Below are positions 32,764 through 42,546 of a DNA stretch of 64,000 nt, one piece after another. The position numbers were made by a program, and so were the translations under genes. The stretch comes from Bacteroidota bacterium. Its GTDB lineage: Bacteria > Bacteroidota > Bacteroidia > NS11-12g > UBA9320. Below the pieces are notes generated by a model. That model was not told the DNA's origin, searched no databases, and worked only from the letters and a program-made list of their open reading frames with translations. Every line of letters starts with the position of its first letter. Position 1 is the stretch's first letter. Where the stretch lies: NCBI GenBank assembly GCA_016124755.1, contig WGNA01000002.1, positions 1 to 64,000 on the forward strand. Reading direction: 5' to 3'.

Positions 32764-35643
32764 TTATTTAGGGTTTAAATCAAACAGTACAGAGAAATAG
32801 GCTAATCTTCCGACGTAAGGTCCACCATATACCTGATAATTCAGATTGTTAAATACGGTCCTTTTCATTCCGTCTTCCGGTTTGTCGAACAATGGCAAAA
32901 TTCCCATCACGTTAGATGCACCTAATTTAAAAGTGCAGTGCCATCCGATTAGATGATAATTGATCTGAACATCAACCATGTCGTAAGACGGAACCGATCC
33001 GGTAAACTGTGGAGAGCCTTCGAAGGTGAACCCGGCTATCCATTTGTAATTAATTCCAAAACCAAATTCTCCGGTCTTGATGTGAAACAAAGACATGTTT
33101 CTTCCGCTCCATCCGATGTTGAACTTATGCTCCGGAGTATTGAATGCGGGAATGATCGGATCTTCGGTTCCTTTTTTATTCAATCGGTTCCACGAATAAT
33201 TTCCGGTGAGTGCGTACTTTTTATAATAATAGCTAATACTAACAGCCGCCCCCTGCGTAGTAACCGCCTTCTTGGCATTCGCAGCAACCCTATAAACCTG
33301 AATACCACCAAGTGGAAACCCGGTTGCCTGATCGAATTGGGAAACCAATCCGATGTTGTAACCGATAAAATCGCGGTAAAGAGTCATGTAAGCACCTGCA
33401 TCAATAAACAATGAATTTTTTAGTAATGACCCCTTATATCCCAATTCAACTGTTTTGGCTTTTTCGGGTCTTATGGGATCAACATTAAAGTAAACCAGCT
33501 TACTTAAATCGAGCACACTTGCCCTGTAATTATTAAAGGATTCAATGGTAATAAGCGAATCAAAACCATTAAGATTTCCCACCAGCCGTGCACGTCCAAC
33601 ATTATAATAGAGGTACTGATCTGATAGAGTCGGATTGCGGATGGCAGAAGAAAATGAAAACCGGAATGTATTCTTCTTATCGTATTTATAAACCAATGAA
33701 GCTGCCGGAGAAAACAGAAAATTGAAGTTCTGGTTTTTATCCATCCGCATGGTCACGTTCATTTTCATTTTGTCGTGATTCAGACTTTTATCGAGTCCGG
33801 TGTAAACCCCGAATTCGTGATTCGTAATCACTACGCTGCCCGTGTCTTCCAGAATGGTTCCTTTTGAATCGGGACGATACATTCTTCCGTTTCCGCCAAC
33901 CGTTATTTCTCCGTACTTGGGTTTAAATTTATATTCACCATGCAAATGATATAATGCAGAACGGTCGTAAAACCGGGTTCCGCCATCCGTGAATAAACGA
34001 CTGGTTACATCCGAAAAAATGCTGTCGAAGCCGGCACCGGATTCATTATAACGGGGGAATGTTCCGCCGCCACCAGCCTGATCCACATACGCTCTGTTTT
34101 GATTGTGCCAGCGAACAAGTGAGTCGTGATACAAAAGCAGGAAAGGATCCAGATAATTGTTAGCCCAATTTTCAATGGATTCATGAACGTTTGGGTTGTA
34201 GGTCGGATAGCCCGGAAGATTTTCAACCTTTTTCTTAAATCCTAAAAGTTTCCAGTCGGTTTTATATGCCGTGTTCCAGCTTCCGTTGCTTTTGCTGATT
34301 TCGTTTAAGCGAAACGCAGTAGAAACAATATCATACGTGTTTCCGGCATCTTCCTGTGTGGTATAAAACCGGATGAAATACTTGTCTTTTTGCCGAAGTT
34401 CCAGCCGTTGCTGCCAGAACCAGATATCCTGAAGTCTGTAACGATTGTCTCCCTGATAAACCGTTGATCCTCCACCCAGATTAAATGCATAAATCAGTTC
34501 AAGAGAATCGTTGAACCGGTAATTAAGTGATGTGTTGAATTTTAAATTCTCCGTCTTGTAATTCACAAGATCCACCTCCCGATAACCGGTTCGGTAAAAA
34601 TAACCAAGACCCGGATTTTCATATTTATCTGTTGGTGAGGTGTAGTTATTATTCGCGCTAAGGCTTTCGTCTCCATAAACATTTACAGCGTCGTATCCAC
34701 CCGGATTGTTCGGACCGTACAGCGCATCACTGGTTGGAGAATAATTCTCCGCTTTCCAGTCAAGTGCCGTCATATAAAACAATCCCAATTTATAGGCAAA
34801 GACATCCCTGCCCGATTTATTCTTAAACACCTGAGCATACCGGAAAGCAGCCTGTGCAAGATTGCGTTCACCCAATTTGGTCTCCACCATTACTCCCGGG
34901 TAATCAAATGGATTTTTGGTTTCCATACTGATTACTCCGTTAAAAGCATTGGGCCCGTAAAAAGAACTACTGGCTCCGGCAATAATATCAACCTTTCTGA
35001 TGTCGAGATCATTCGCCCCGAGAAAATTTCCAAGCGCGAAGTTGAGTCCGGGTGATTGATTGTCGACACCATCGATCAACTGCAGACTTCTCACAGGACT
35101 GGTACTGTTAAATCCTCTTGTATTAACTACGCGAAATCCAAGACTTGCTGCCGTAACATCCACACCTTTCAGATTTCCGAGACTTTCGTAAAACGATGCT
35201 GCGGGAGCTTCCTGTATTGCCTTTAACCCGATGGATTCTACCGTTAATGGTTCTTCCCGCTGTTTCTCACTAATGCGATCTGCCTTTACTTCCACAACTC
35301 CAAAATCAGAACTTCCCTCCTGCATTAATACTTTTAAAGTATTCGTCGGCCCGGTAACAACTACTTCCTGATTTTCGTAACCCAGATAGGTTACTTCCAG
35401 TGTAACAGGAAAGCCCGGAACACTCAGCGTGAACTTGCCGGCAGCATCTGTTCCGGTTCCCTGACTGGTTCCCTTTATTACAACACCGGCACCGGCCAAC
35501 GGCTGATTGTTCGGTCCGAAAACAGTTCCGGAAACAACACCTTGTGAAAAGGCATAATTAGTCTTTAGAACAAACAGTAAAAGAAAAATGAACCAATGAT
35601 TTATGGTGTGTGATAGTGGCTTTTTTAAATTGGAGATCGACAT
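32764..35643 (-). CDS. TonB-dependent receptor
   Basis: A 959-residue outer-membrane receptor. The signal sequence ends at about 34 (AFSQG), a CarboxypepD_reg-like domain covers 35-120 (VSGTVFGPNNQPLAGAGV), the plug lies at about 140-260 (GPNAFNGVISMET) and the barrel fills the rest, ending in FSVLFDLNPK. I set the start at 35643 because the 45 residues encoded further upstream show no signal peptide. No SusD-type partner is adjacent. The next gene downstream, the esterase-like T9SS protein, is 137 bases away and may be separate. Substrate unknown. Confidence 0.92.
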   Translation of the reverse strand: MSISNLKKPLSHTINHWFIFLLLFVLKTNYAFSQGVVSGTVFGPNNQPLAGAGVVIKGTSQGTGTDAAGKFTLSVPGFPVTLEVTYLGYENQEVVVTGPTNTLKVLMQEGSSDFGVVEVKADRISEKQREEPLTVESIGLKAIQEAPAASFYESLGNLKGVDVTAASLGFRVVNTRGFNSTSPVRSLQLIDGVDNQSPGLNFALGNFLGANDLDIRKVDIIAGASSSFYGPNAFNGVISMETKNPFDYPGVMVETKLGERNLAQAAFRYAQVFKNKSGRDVFAYKLGLFYMTALDWKAENYSPTSDALYGPNNPGGYDAVNVYGDESLSANNNYTSPTDKYENPGLGYFYRTGYREVDLVNYKTENLKFNTSLNYRFNDSLELIYAFNLGGGSTVYQGDNRYRLQDIWFWQQRLELRQKDKYFIRFYTTQEDAGNTYDIVSTAFRLNEISKSNGSWNTAYKTDWKLLGFKKKVENLPGYPTYNPNVHESIENWANNYLDPFLLLYHDSLVRWHNQNRAYVDQAGGGGTFPRYNESGAGFDSIFSDVTSRLFTDGGTRFYDRSALYHLHGEYKFKPKYGEITVGGNGRMYRPDSKGTILEDTGSVVITNHEFGVYTGLDKSLNHDKMKMNVTMRMDKNQNFNFLFSPAASLVYKYDKKNTFRFSFSSAIRNPTLSDQYLYYNVGRARLVGNLNGFDSLITIESFNNYRASVLDLSKLVYFNVDPIRPEKAKTVELGYKGSLLKNSLFIDAGAYMTLYRDFIGYNIGLVSQFDQATGFPLGGIQVYRVAANAKKAVTTQGAAVSISYYYKKYALTGNYSWNRLNKKGTEDPIIPAFNTPEHKFNIGWSGRNMSLFHIKTGEFGFGINYKWIAGFTFEGSPQFTGSVPSYDMVDVQINYHLIGWHCTFKLGASNVMGILPLFDKPEDGMKRTVFNNLNYQVYGGPYVGRLAYFSVLFDLNPK

Positions 35644-35885
35644 CTGTAAATCTGAAATTCGATTTGGTTGCCAACGAATATAAGTTTTCGTCTGATTAAG
35701 AAACCGTTTGCAGATCTCAATCTTGCTGAACGACTTTTCGAAATGCGATTCGGATTTGCTCATTAATAAAGTTGCCAAATCATTTTACCATTATCAATGG
35801 GAACTAATTGAAATCAGGCAGAGCGACTACCAATCCTCCGGGCTTTTTTCAAATCCGCAACCGAATCCTTTATTTAATTTGAACC

Positions 35886-37115
35886 GTGAAATCAATTCTT
35901 ACAATCGCAGTCGCAATTCCATTTATTCTTTTGGGGGGTTGCAGCAAGCAAGAAAAAGAAGATCAGTTAAGCGGGCTATGGAGGTGCGAAATCAATCTTC
36001 AACAAGATTCTGCGGTTCTTCCGTTTTTTCTGGAAATCATTAAAACAGATAGTAACTACGTTGCGGCCATTCACAATGGTGATGAGGCAATCGTGCAACC
36101 GAATCTCACTTTTGTAAACGACACCCTTCGTATCCCAAGTCCTGTATTTCATACTGAAATAGTTGCGCATGTAAAGGGAAATGAGATGACCGGTTACTGG
36201 CAGGATTACTCTCGAGGGGACGATTACATTCTTCCGTTTAAGGCCAAATACAATTTAAATCAACGCTTTAGTTTTAAAAAATTGGTGAACGACGGTATGG
36301 ATGGAAAATGGGCAGCCCGATTTGGCGAAGATTCCAATTCTTATCCTGCCATCGGGTTATTCAAGACAGATGAACACAGCACCAAAGGGACATTTATAAC
36401 CGAGACCGGTGACTACCGTTTTCTGGAAGGCGGATTCGACGGAACCGAATTTAAATATTCTGCATTCGATGGTTCACATGCTTTTCTGTTTACCGGAATT
36501 TTGGCCGGAGATACATTGAAAGGTACTTTTTACAGCGGCAAACATCATCACGAAAATTTTTCTGCCTGGAGAGATTCCCTTGTCGTATTGCAGGATCCAT
36601 ATACCATGACTCAACTTACCTCAGTCAACAACCGGATGAATTTTAATGCGTTGCTGATGGATGGCAAGGAACTCAATTATGCCACCTCTGAATATTTCAA
36701 AAAACCCATGTTGATTCAGATAATGGGAAGCTGGTGCCCGAACTGTATGGACGAATCGGTTTATCTTTCATCGGTTTATGATTCTCTGAAATCAATGGGA
36801 ATCGGAGTATTAGCGATTTCTTTTGAAAGAGAAGATTTTGAAACCGCGAAACAAACCCTCGACAAACTCAGCAAAAATTTAAAAATTCCCTATCCTGTTT
36901 TATACGGTGGTCATACAGGAAGTGACGTTGCCGATAAGTTAGGTTTCATTAAAAAACTAAATTCCTTCCCGACCTTGTTCTATGTTCTTCCGGAAGGAAA
37001 AATCTTTAGAATACATACCGGTTTTTACGGCCCCGGAACAGGAAATTATTTCGAAAAACAAAGTGTTGAAATGTTGGACGATTTCAGAAATCTCGCTGCA
37101 TTAGCAAAGCAGTAA
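35886..37115 (+). CDS. TlpA-like thioredoxin-fold lipoprotein
   Basis: A 409-residue protein with GTG as start and a lipoprotein signal ending LLGGC (Cys19). Residues 25-235 form a beta-rich N-terminal region of the type often found before thioredoxin domains in Bacteroidota. Residues 245-409 form a TlpA/ResA-like domain with the active site WCPNC (Cys284, Cys287) and a cis-Pro segment NSFPTLFYV. It should sit in the periplasm, anchored to a membrane, and exchange disulfides with partner proteins. TTAATTTG, one base off the -7 box, ends four bases before the GTG. Confidence 0.87.
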   Translation: MKSILTIAVAIPFILLGGCSKQEKEDQLSGLWRCEINLQQDSAVLPFFLEIIKTDSNYVAAIHNGDEAIVQPNLTFVNDTLRIPSPVFHTEIVAHVKGNEMTGYWQDYSRGDDYILPFKAKYNLNQRFSFKKLVNDGMDGKWAARFGEDSNSYPAIGLFKTDEHSTKGTFITETGDYRFLEGGFDGTEFKYSAFDGSHAFLFTGILAGDTLKGTFYSGKHHHENFSAWRDSLVVLQDPYTMTQLTSVNNRMNFNALLMDGKELNYATSEYFKKPMLIQIMGSWCPNCMDESVYLSSVYDSLKSMGIGVLAISFEREDFETAKQTLDKLSKNLKIPYPVLYGGHTGSDVADKLGFIKKLNSFPTLFYVLPEGKIFRIHTGFYGPGTGNYFEKQSVEMLDDFRNLAALAKQ

Positions 37116-37122
37116 CACCTAT

Positions 37123-37992
37123 TTATTCCTGTACAACAATCTTAGCTTTCGAAACATTGCTTACGCTGAAAAAGCCGATTGCTCCATTCGATATGTTGTA
37201 ATTCGGGTTTGTAGGTGGAGGATCGAACGGTGTTCCGGATCGGGAAATTTGTCTTTCGAGTTCGTTTAAAAAGTCGTAGTATGCTTTTGAGATATTGTAC
37301 TGCTCAATGCGAACCGTGTCTCCCACTTCAAACTTAAAAGGAAAGGGTCGGGGTAAGATATTCCGATCCATGTCTTTCAGCGGATCGTTCGGGTCAATGT
37401 TGAGGTTAAAGAAAGAGGTTTCTCTGAATTCATCTTCATCGAGTAAATATCCAAATCCCTTTTTAAGCGTATCGTTCTGGTAGATTTTCCATTGGTAATA
37501 ATCACCGCTGGTTTCAATTTCATTCGCTTTTTCAAAAACGTAATATCCAGCTTCGATAAAACCATTTTGGTCCGGCAGATAAAAAGACATTAAGAAATCT
37601 ATCGGATCCTGAAACTTACAGAGTTCGGTAGCAGAATACGTTTTGCCATCTCTGTAAATGTTGAGTGTGTATTCTCTCCCCGGTATACAAAACCGACGAT
37701 AACGGGAAACATAAACGCCGGTATCTGAATAAAACAAAGTATCGTGACCGCCTATGTTGTCGGTGATTGTGACGATAGCGTCATCCACATACTTTCTTTG
37801 GGCCTGATTAAAATACTGTTGAGACCAGGTTAATGAAACTTCCCAAAAAACTGTATCGGTTGAAATGGAAGATTCAACCACGATTACCGGATCTGCATTC
37901 GGCACTTTCAGTTCAATTAATTTTTCACAGGCGGTAAGTCCGAAAACCGCAAAAACCGACAGCAGTAAAATAAAAGATTTCGATATTCTCAT
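37123..37992 (-). CDS. DUF4249 lipoprotein
   Basis: A 289-residue protein of the DUF4249 family with a lipoprotein signal (FGLTAC, Cys22). Family features include ELKVPNADPVIVVESSI after the signal and the strand-rich middle. The start lies 4 bases beyond the stop of the TonB receptor gene, so they form an operon, an arrangement seen repeatedly for this family in Bacteroidota. It probably acts as a surface or periplasmic partner of that receptor, but its function is not established. I prefer the ATG at 37992 over the one at 38007. Confidence 0.85.
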   Translation of the reverse strand: MRISKSFILLLSVFAVFGLTACEKLIELKVPNADPVIVVESSISTDTVFWEVSLTWSQQYFNQAQRKYVDDAIVTITDNIGGHDTLFYSDTGVYVSRYRRFCIPGREYTLNIYRDGKTYSATELCKFQDPIDFLMSFYLPDQNGFIEAGYYVFEKANEIETSGDYYQWKIYQNDTLKKGFGYLLDEDEFRETSFFNLNIDPNDPLKDMDRNILPRPFPFKFEVGDTVRIEQYNISKAYYDFLNELERQISRSGTPFDPPPTNPNYNISNGAIGFFSVSNVSKAKIVVQE

Positions 37993-37996
37993 GGTT

Positions 37997-40363
37997 TTAG
38001 AATTCAAAGTTCCAGGTTAATGAAGGGATCATTTTAAAGAGCGTAACTTTCACTGCAACCTGATCTCCTGCATTTACATTCGGGTTTTCCTCGACTTCCT
38101 TGTCGGTTGCTTCACGGAAATAAATCGCATAAGCATTTGCCCGGTTATAGAAATTGTACACAGAAAAATTCCAACTGCTTTTAAATTTCTTATTGGGCTT
38201 AATTCGGTTTTTCCAGGTGATTCCGATATCCGCCCGGTGATATGCCGGAATGCGGTAATTATTTCTTTCACCATAATACGGATTCCACTTTCCTTCGAAA
38301 AAATATTTGCCGACCGGAGGTGTAAATGGCTTGCCGGAAGTGTAAATAAAAGTGGCTGCTACAGTAAGTCGAGAAGTAAAATGCCTGCTAATCACTACTG
38401 ATAAATTGTGCCGGATATCGTAATTGGCCGAATACACTTTGTTAAAATTAATTCCATTCGTCTGACGGGTGGTTCTGGCTAATGTGTAGGAAATAAAACC
38501 GGTGGTTCGACCTTCTGGTTTGCTGAGGTACCATTCTGAACCGTAAGCATGACCTTTACCCAATAACAGTTCTCCATCCAGTTTTTCATTAAAAGCGAGA
38601 TTGGCTCCGTTTCGGTAATCAATTTGATTTTTCATCCACTTATAATAAAGTTCAAATGAGCCTTCAATTCCTTTCGGAAAATTTTTGAAAATACCAACCG
38701 CTACCTGATCTGCCCTTTGTGGTTTAATGTTGAGATTAGACGAGAACCACTGATCCGTTGGAAAGGCCGATGCTGTGTTCGAAGCTTGTTGAATATATTG
38801 GAAGGTTCGGTTAAAAGTGCCTTTAAGTGCGGTTTGCTCGCCGACATTATAACTCACAGCGAGTCGGGGTTCAAGTCCTCCGTAAATATTATAGATCTCC
38901 CCTTTTTTGTAATGTGTGGCTTTTGTAAGACTGTCGATGGGTTGATAATTGGCGTCCTTGGTGTACGAATATTCGGTTCCACCCATGTTTGCGAAAGAGG
39001 AAATCCGCAGACCATAACGAACATTAAATTTCTTTGAAAATTTGTAATCGTGATCTATGTATACAGCTCCCTCGAGAGCATTTCGCTGTTCGAGTACAAT
39101 GTCGTTTTTAAAGAGTTCTCTGGTTGCATCGTTATTGGCTTTAAAAGTTCCCGGATTAAAGCGATGCTTGGTTAATTGTCCTCCGAATCGGAGAGTACTG
39201 TTGGGTGAGAGATAATATGAAAAGTCGGGTTTGATGTAGTAATCCCGAATTTTTTGTTCTAATCCGAAAGAGGCATTCTCCGCAAATTCGAAATTGAAAC
39301 CGTAGTTAAAATCACTGAATACAAAGGAGGTATTCAGGAATAATTTTTTATTAAAAATATGATTCCAACGAAGTGTTGAAGTAGCATTTCCCCAACTCAC
39401 ACCGAAGAGACTTCCAAATCCAAAAACATCCCGGCCAAAATACCCGCTGAGGTAAATTTTGTCTTTATCAGACAATTCATAATTGGCTTTCATATTCAGA
39501 TCATAAAAATATAAACGGCTGTCTTTTGCTACCTGGCCACCTGCAAGCGGGAGGAATATATCGGCATAAGAACGCCGGCCGGCAATCATAAAAGAGGATT
39601 TATCTTTCACAATCGGACCTTCCAGAGTGAGTCGGCTTGAAATAGTACCGATACCACCTGTGGCTCCGAATTTTTTTCGGTTACCATCTTTCATTTTTAT
39701 ATCGATCAAAGAAGCCAGACGACCTCCGTAGGCTGCCGGAATCCCGCCTTTATATACTTCGATATCCTTGATTGCATCACCATTGAAAACAGAAAAAAAT
39801 CCCAACAGGTGAGAAGCATTATAGACAGTTGCTTCATCCAGTAAAATCAAATTTTGATCTTGTGAACCGCCGCGAACATTTATTCCGGAATTTCCCTCTC
39901 CTGCACTCTGAATTCCCGGCATAAGTGTGATGGTTTTTAAAACGTCTACCTCACCAAAAATCACCGGAATTTCTTTGATCGTTTTAATGTCCATATTAAC
40001 CACAGAGATTTCCTTGTTCTCCACTTTTTTCTTGGCGTTAACTACAGCTTCTTTCAGAATATCCGCACTCTCACCTAATTCGATGTTGATGGTTGAATCT
40101 GATTTTAAATTCAGTTCTTTAATTACGGATTCAAAACCAACATAGGAGTATTCCAGAATAACTTTACCCGGATCGAGGGTTAGTGAGTAAAATCCATATC
40201 CGTTGGTGGCTGTTCCGAGTCCGGTACCTTTGGCAACCACAGTAGCACCAATTAAACCTTCACCCGATCCGGCATCTGTGATTTTACCACTCACTGTCAC
40301 TTTCTGCGCATGAGTTGCCAGGTAAGTGCAGCATATAAACAGGAGTGTAGTTAGCTTTTTCAT
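37997..40363 (-). CDS. TonB-dependent receptor partnered with DUF4249
   Basis: A 788-residue outer-membrane receptor: signal peptide 1-19 (THAQ), carboxypeptidase-like domain about 21-110, plug about 125-225 (VLKTITLMPGIQSAGEGN, GINVRGGSQDQNLI) and barrel to FEF at the C terminus. The aromatic final residue is typical of BAM-assembled barrels. DUF4249 follows directly. Upstream TAGCCTTG, one base off the -7 box, lies about 10 bases before the ATG, again implying a short leader. The plug and size resemble FecA-like transporters, so iron or another chelate is a possible substrate. Confidence 0.92.
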   Translation of the reverse strand: MKKLTTLLFICCTYLATHAQKVTVSGKITDAGSGEGLIGATVVAKGTGLGTATNGYGFYSLTLDPGKVILEYSYVGFESVIKELNLKSDSTINIELGESADILKEAVVNAKKKVENKEISVVNMDIKTIKEIPVIFGEVDVLKTITLMPGIQSAGEGNSGINVRGGSQDQNLILLDEATVYNASHLLGFFSVFNGDAIKDIEVYKGGIPAAYGGRLASLIDIKMKDGNRKKFGATGGIGTISSRLTLEGPIVKDKSSFMIAGRRSYADIFLPLAGGQVAKDSRLYFYDLNMKANYELSDKDKIYLSGYFGRDVFGFGSLFGVSWGNATSTLRWNHIFNKKLFLNTSFVFSDFNYGFNFEFAENASFGLEQKIRDYYIKPDFSYYLSPNSTLRFGGQLTKHRFNPGTFKANNDATRELFKNDIVLEQRNALEGAVYIDHDYKFSKKFNVRYGLRISSFANMGGTEYSYTKDANYQPIDSLTKATHYKKGEIYNIYGGLEPRLAVSYNVGEQTALKGTFNRTFQYIQQASNTASAFPTDQWFSSNLNIKPQRADQVAVGIFKNFPKGIEGSFELYYKWMKNQIDYRNGANLAFNEKLDGELLLGKGHAYGSEWYLSKPEGRTTGFISYTLARTTRQTNGINFNKVYSANYDIRHNLSVVISRHFTSRLTVAATFIYTSGKPFTPPVGKYFFEGKWNPYYGERNNYRIPAYHRADIGITWKNRIKPNKKFKSSWNFSVYNFYNRANAYAIYFREATDKEVEENPNVNAGDQVAVKVTLFKMIPSLTWNFEF

Positions 40364-40519
40364 TTTGCGGCAAGGCTACGACCTTTTATTCCATATACGG
40401 TTACCGGCCGAAATAGTTCTTAAGAAAAAAAGACAAAACATTTAGAAATTACGATTACAGAAAATAGGATGGATACCTATCAGCATGTACAATTCAATTT
40501 ACTTTGCCAAAGTATTCTA

Positions 40520-41206
40520 ATGAATCTTCGTCGCCATATTCCCAATTCGATCACGCTATGCAATTTGTTGCTCGGGAGTTTGTCTATCATTTTCTCACTA
40601 AAAATGGATGTACCGATGGCCGGAGTATTAATTCTTCTGGCAACGATCCCGGATTTTCTTGACGGGCTCGCGGCAAGGATGCTCAAGGTAACTTCGGATA
40701 TCGGGAAAGACCTCGACAGCTTAGCAGATATGGTTTCTTTCGGACTTGCGCCTGCAATCCTTTATTATCAGATCGGAGAATTTCATTCGGTGGGGCCGGC
40801 GAAATACATAGTTGTAATTCTTCCGTTGTTTGCTGCTATACGTCTTGCTAAATTTAACAACGACGACCGGCAAAGCGAGGAGTTTTACGGATTGCCCACT
40901 CCATCGGTTGCAATTTTTCTGGCGGCCTTTCCTTTTTTTATAGAGTTTGATCACTCAATGAAAGCGTCGATGCTTTCAAATGTTTGGATTTACAGTTCTA
41001 TTCCGGTGTTGCTTTCAGTTCTGATGGTTTCTGAAATCAAGTTGTTCTCACTCAAATTTAAATCGTTGAGTCTTGGGGAGAATGTGTATCGCTACCTTTT
41101 GATTTCAGGCGCAATTATTTTGTTTGTGTTGCTTCGCTGGACCGGCATTCCCCTGATAATTCTGTTCTACATATTATTATCTCTTATCCGTAATTTTGTC
41201 CGATGA
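40520..41206 (+). CDS. pssA: CDP-diacylglycerol-serine O-phosphatidyltransferase
   Basis: A 228-residue integral membrane enzyme that makes phosphatidylserine, precursor of phosphatidylethanolamine. The CDP-alcohol phosphotransferase motif is perfect: DG-x2-AR-x8-G-x3-D-x3-D, beginning at DGLAAR and ending DSLAD. About seven hydrophobic segments follow. The ATG at 40520 follows the near-consensus TACTTTG (40500-40506), which argues against the longer frame from 40469. The stop overlaps the purS start (ATGA). Confidence 0.94.
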   Translation: MNLRRHIPNSITLCNLLLGSLSIIFSLKMDVPMAGVLILLATIPDFLDGLAARMLKVTSDIGKDLDSLADMVSFGLAPAILYYQIGEFHSVGPAKYIVVILPLFAAIRLAKFNNDDRQSEEFYGLPTPSVAIFLAAFPFFIEFDHSMKASMLSNVWIYSSIPVLLSVLMVSEIKLFSLKFKSLSLGENVYRYLLISGAIILFVLLRWTGIPLIILFYILLSLIRNFVR

Positions 41207-41454
41207 ATTTCACAGCCGAGATCAACGTTATGCCGCAAAAGGCACTTCTTGACCCCCAGGGTAAAACCGTTCAACAAGGAATGCATCATCTGGGTTTGAA
41301 TGACATTCACAACGTGCGCATCGGCAAAAGAATCACACTTGAATTAACAGCAACTGATGAATCGGATGCTAGAAAACAAGTTGAAAAAGCCTGCAAAGAA
41401 TTGCTCGTGAATCAAGTGATGGAGTATTTCGATTACACACTCCATACTTCGTAA
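41203..41454 (+). CDS. purS: Phosphoribosylformylglycinamidine synthase, PurS subunit
   Basis: An 83-residue protein matching PurS: INVMPQKALLDPQGKTVQQG (residues 6-25 region), HLGLNDIHNVRIGK and a final alpha-helix. PurS bridges PurL and PurQ to channel ammonia in the fourth step of purine synthesis. The gene starts within the pssA stop codon, so it is translated together with a phospholipid gene rather than with purQ or purL, neither of which is in the window. The final codon abuts the end of the opposing nucleotidyltransferase gene. Confidence 0.92.
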   Translation: MNFTAEINVMPQKALLDPQGKTVQQGMHHLGLNDIHNVRIGKRITLELTATDESDARKQVEKACKELLVNQVMEYFDYTLHTS

Positions 41455-42450
41455 TTATCCCATTTTAATTTCGGTACTGTCACCAAGGTTTAAACTCAGG
41501 TTTGAGCCGCTTAAGGTGTTGTCGTTTCCAATTACCGACGATCTCAGATTTACTTCGTTGATGTTGCTTTGATGTCCGATAATCGAATTCTGAATTATGC
41601 TGTAATGTATCTCCGTGTCTTCGCCAATTGATACATTCGGGCCGATAATACTATTGCTCACCTTCACTCCTCTTCCCAAATGAACCGGCGGAACGATAAT
41701 GGTATTTTCCACCTGATCGGTTTGATAACCTCTTTCTTCCAATCTTCTTAGAAGAATCGCATTGGTTTCCAAAAGAATTTCTTTTTTACCGCAGTCGAAC
41801 CAACTCTCGGCTGCAAATGTTTTCATCTTCTCGCCCTTCTCAACCATATACATCAGGGCATCTGTTAAATGATATTCGCCCCGAATGGTTTTTTCATCTT
41901 CCAGAATTTTTCTCAACCCTTCAATCAACAGCGGTACATTATTGATTTTATAAACTCCTATAAGTGCCAGATTAGATTTAGGTATTGCGGGCTTCTCAAC
42001 CAATCTCGTAACAAAGCCGTTATTGTCAACTTCAACGACACCAAATTGCCTCGGATCATTTACTTTTTTAATACCGATTGTCGAAAATTCACTGGTAAGA
42101 ACCTGTTGGGCCGAGGCTTTAAAAATGGTATCACCTAAAACAATAAGTACACTTTCTTCTTCGCGGTAAACATCTCTTGCAAGCCAGAGTGCATGGGCAG
42201 TCCCCATTCCATCAGGTTGTAAAACAAAAAAAGTATTGATATCGGGATATGCTTTTTGAATGTACTTTTCAATTTTATCACCCATGTAACCGATGATAAA
42301 AACGAACTCATCAATCCCCCAGTCCATCAAACCATCAACGATGTGACCAAGTATGGGTTTGCCCGCAACCGGAACTAATGCCTTTGGTTGAGTATGTGTG
42401 TGGGGTCTTAGTCTTGTGCCAACTCCTGCGACAGGAATAATTGCTTTCAT
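41455..42450 (-). CDS. Sugar nucleotidyltransferase with left-handed helix domain
   Basis: A 331-residue NDP-sugar pyrophosphorylase. The N-terminal nucleotide-binding loop is AGVGTRLRPHTHTQPKAL (8-25), and the core continues to about 230 (GDTIF, VEKP, GEYHLTDAL). Residues 255-325 have hexapeptide-type repeats (IIGPNVSIGEDTEI, IIGHQSNI), as in glucose-1-phosphate thymidylyl- or uridylyltransferases with a C-terminal left-handed beta-helix. It makes an activated sugar for surface polysaccharide. The precise base and sugar cannot be told. It stands alone, converging on purS. Confidence 0.88.
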   Translation of the reverse strand: MKAIIPVAGVGTRLRPHTHTQPKALVPVAGKPILGHIVDGLMDWGIDEFVFIIGYMGDKIEKYIQKAYPDINTFFVLQPDGMGTAHALWLARDVYREEESVLIVLGDTIFKASAQQVLTSEFSTIGIKKVNDPRQFGVVEVDNNGFVTRLVEKPAIPKSNLALIGVYKINNVPLLIEGLRKILEDEKTIRGEYHLTDALMYMVEKGEKMKTFAAESWFDCGKKEILLETNAILLRRLEERGYQTDQVENTIIVPPVHLGRGVKVSNSIIGPNVSIGEDTEIHYSIIQNSIIGHQSNINEVNLRSSVIGNDNTLSGSNLSLNLGDSTEIKMG

Positions 42451-42546
42451 TGCAGATGTACTTTAACCGGCGAATATGAAACAGACAAATGAACTAATCA
42501 TTTAGCTGTGAAATAAATCGATTAAGTAAATAAAGATTGCGCAGAA

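Noticed and set aside
38717-39037. A 106-residue open frame on the plus strand
   Set aside because: It is antisense to the TonB receptor gene and shows no family features.
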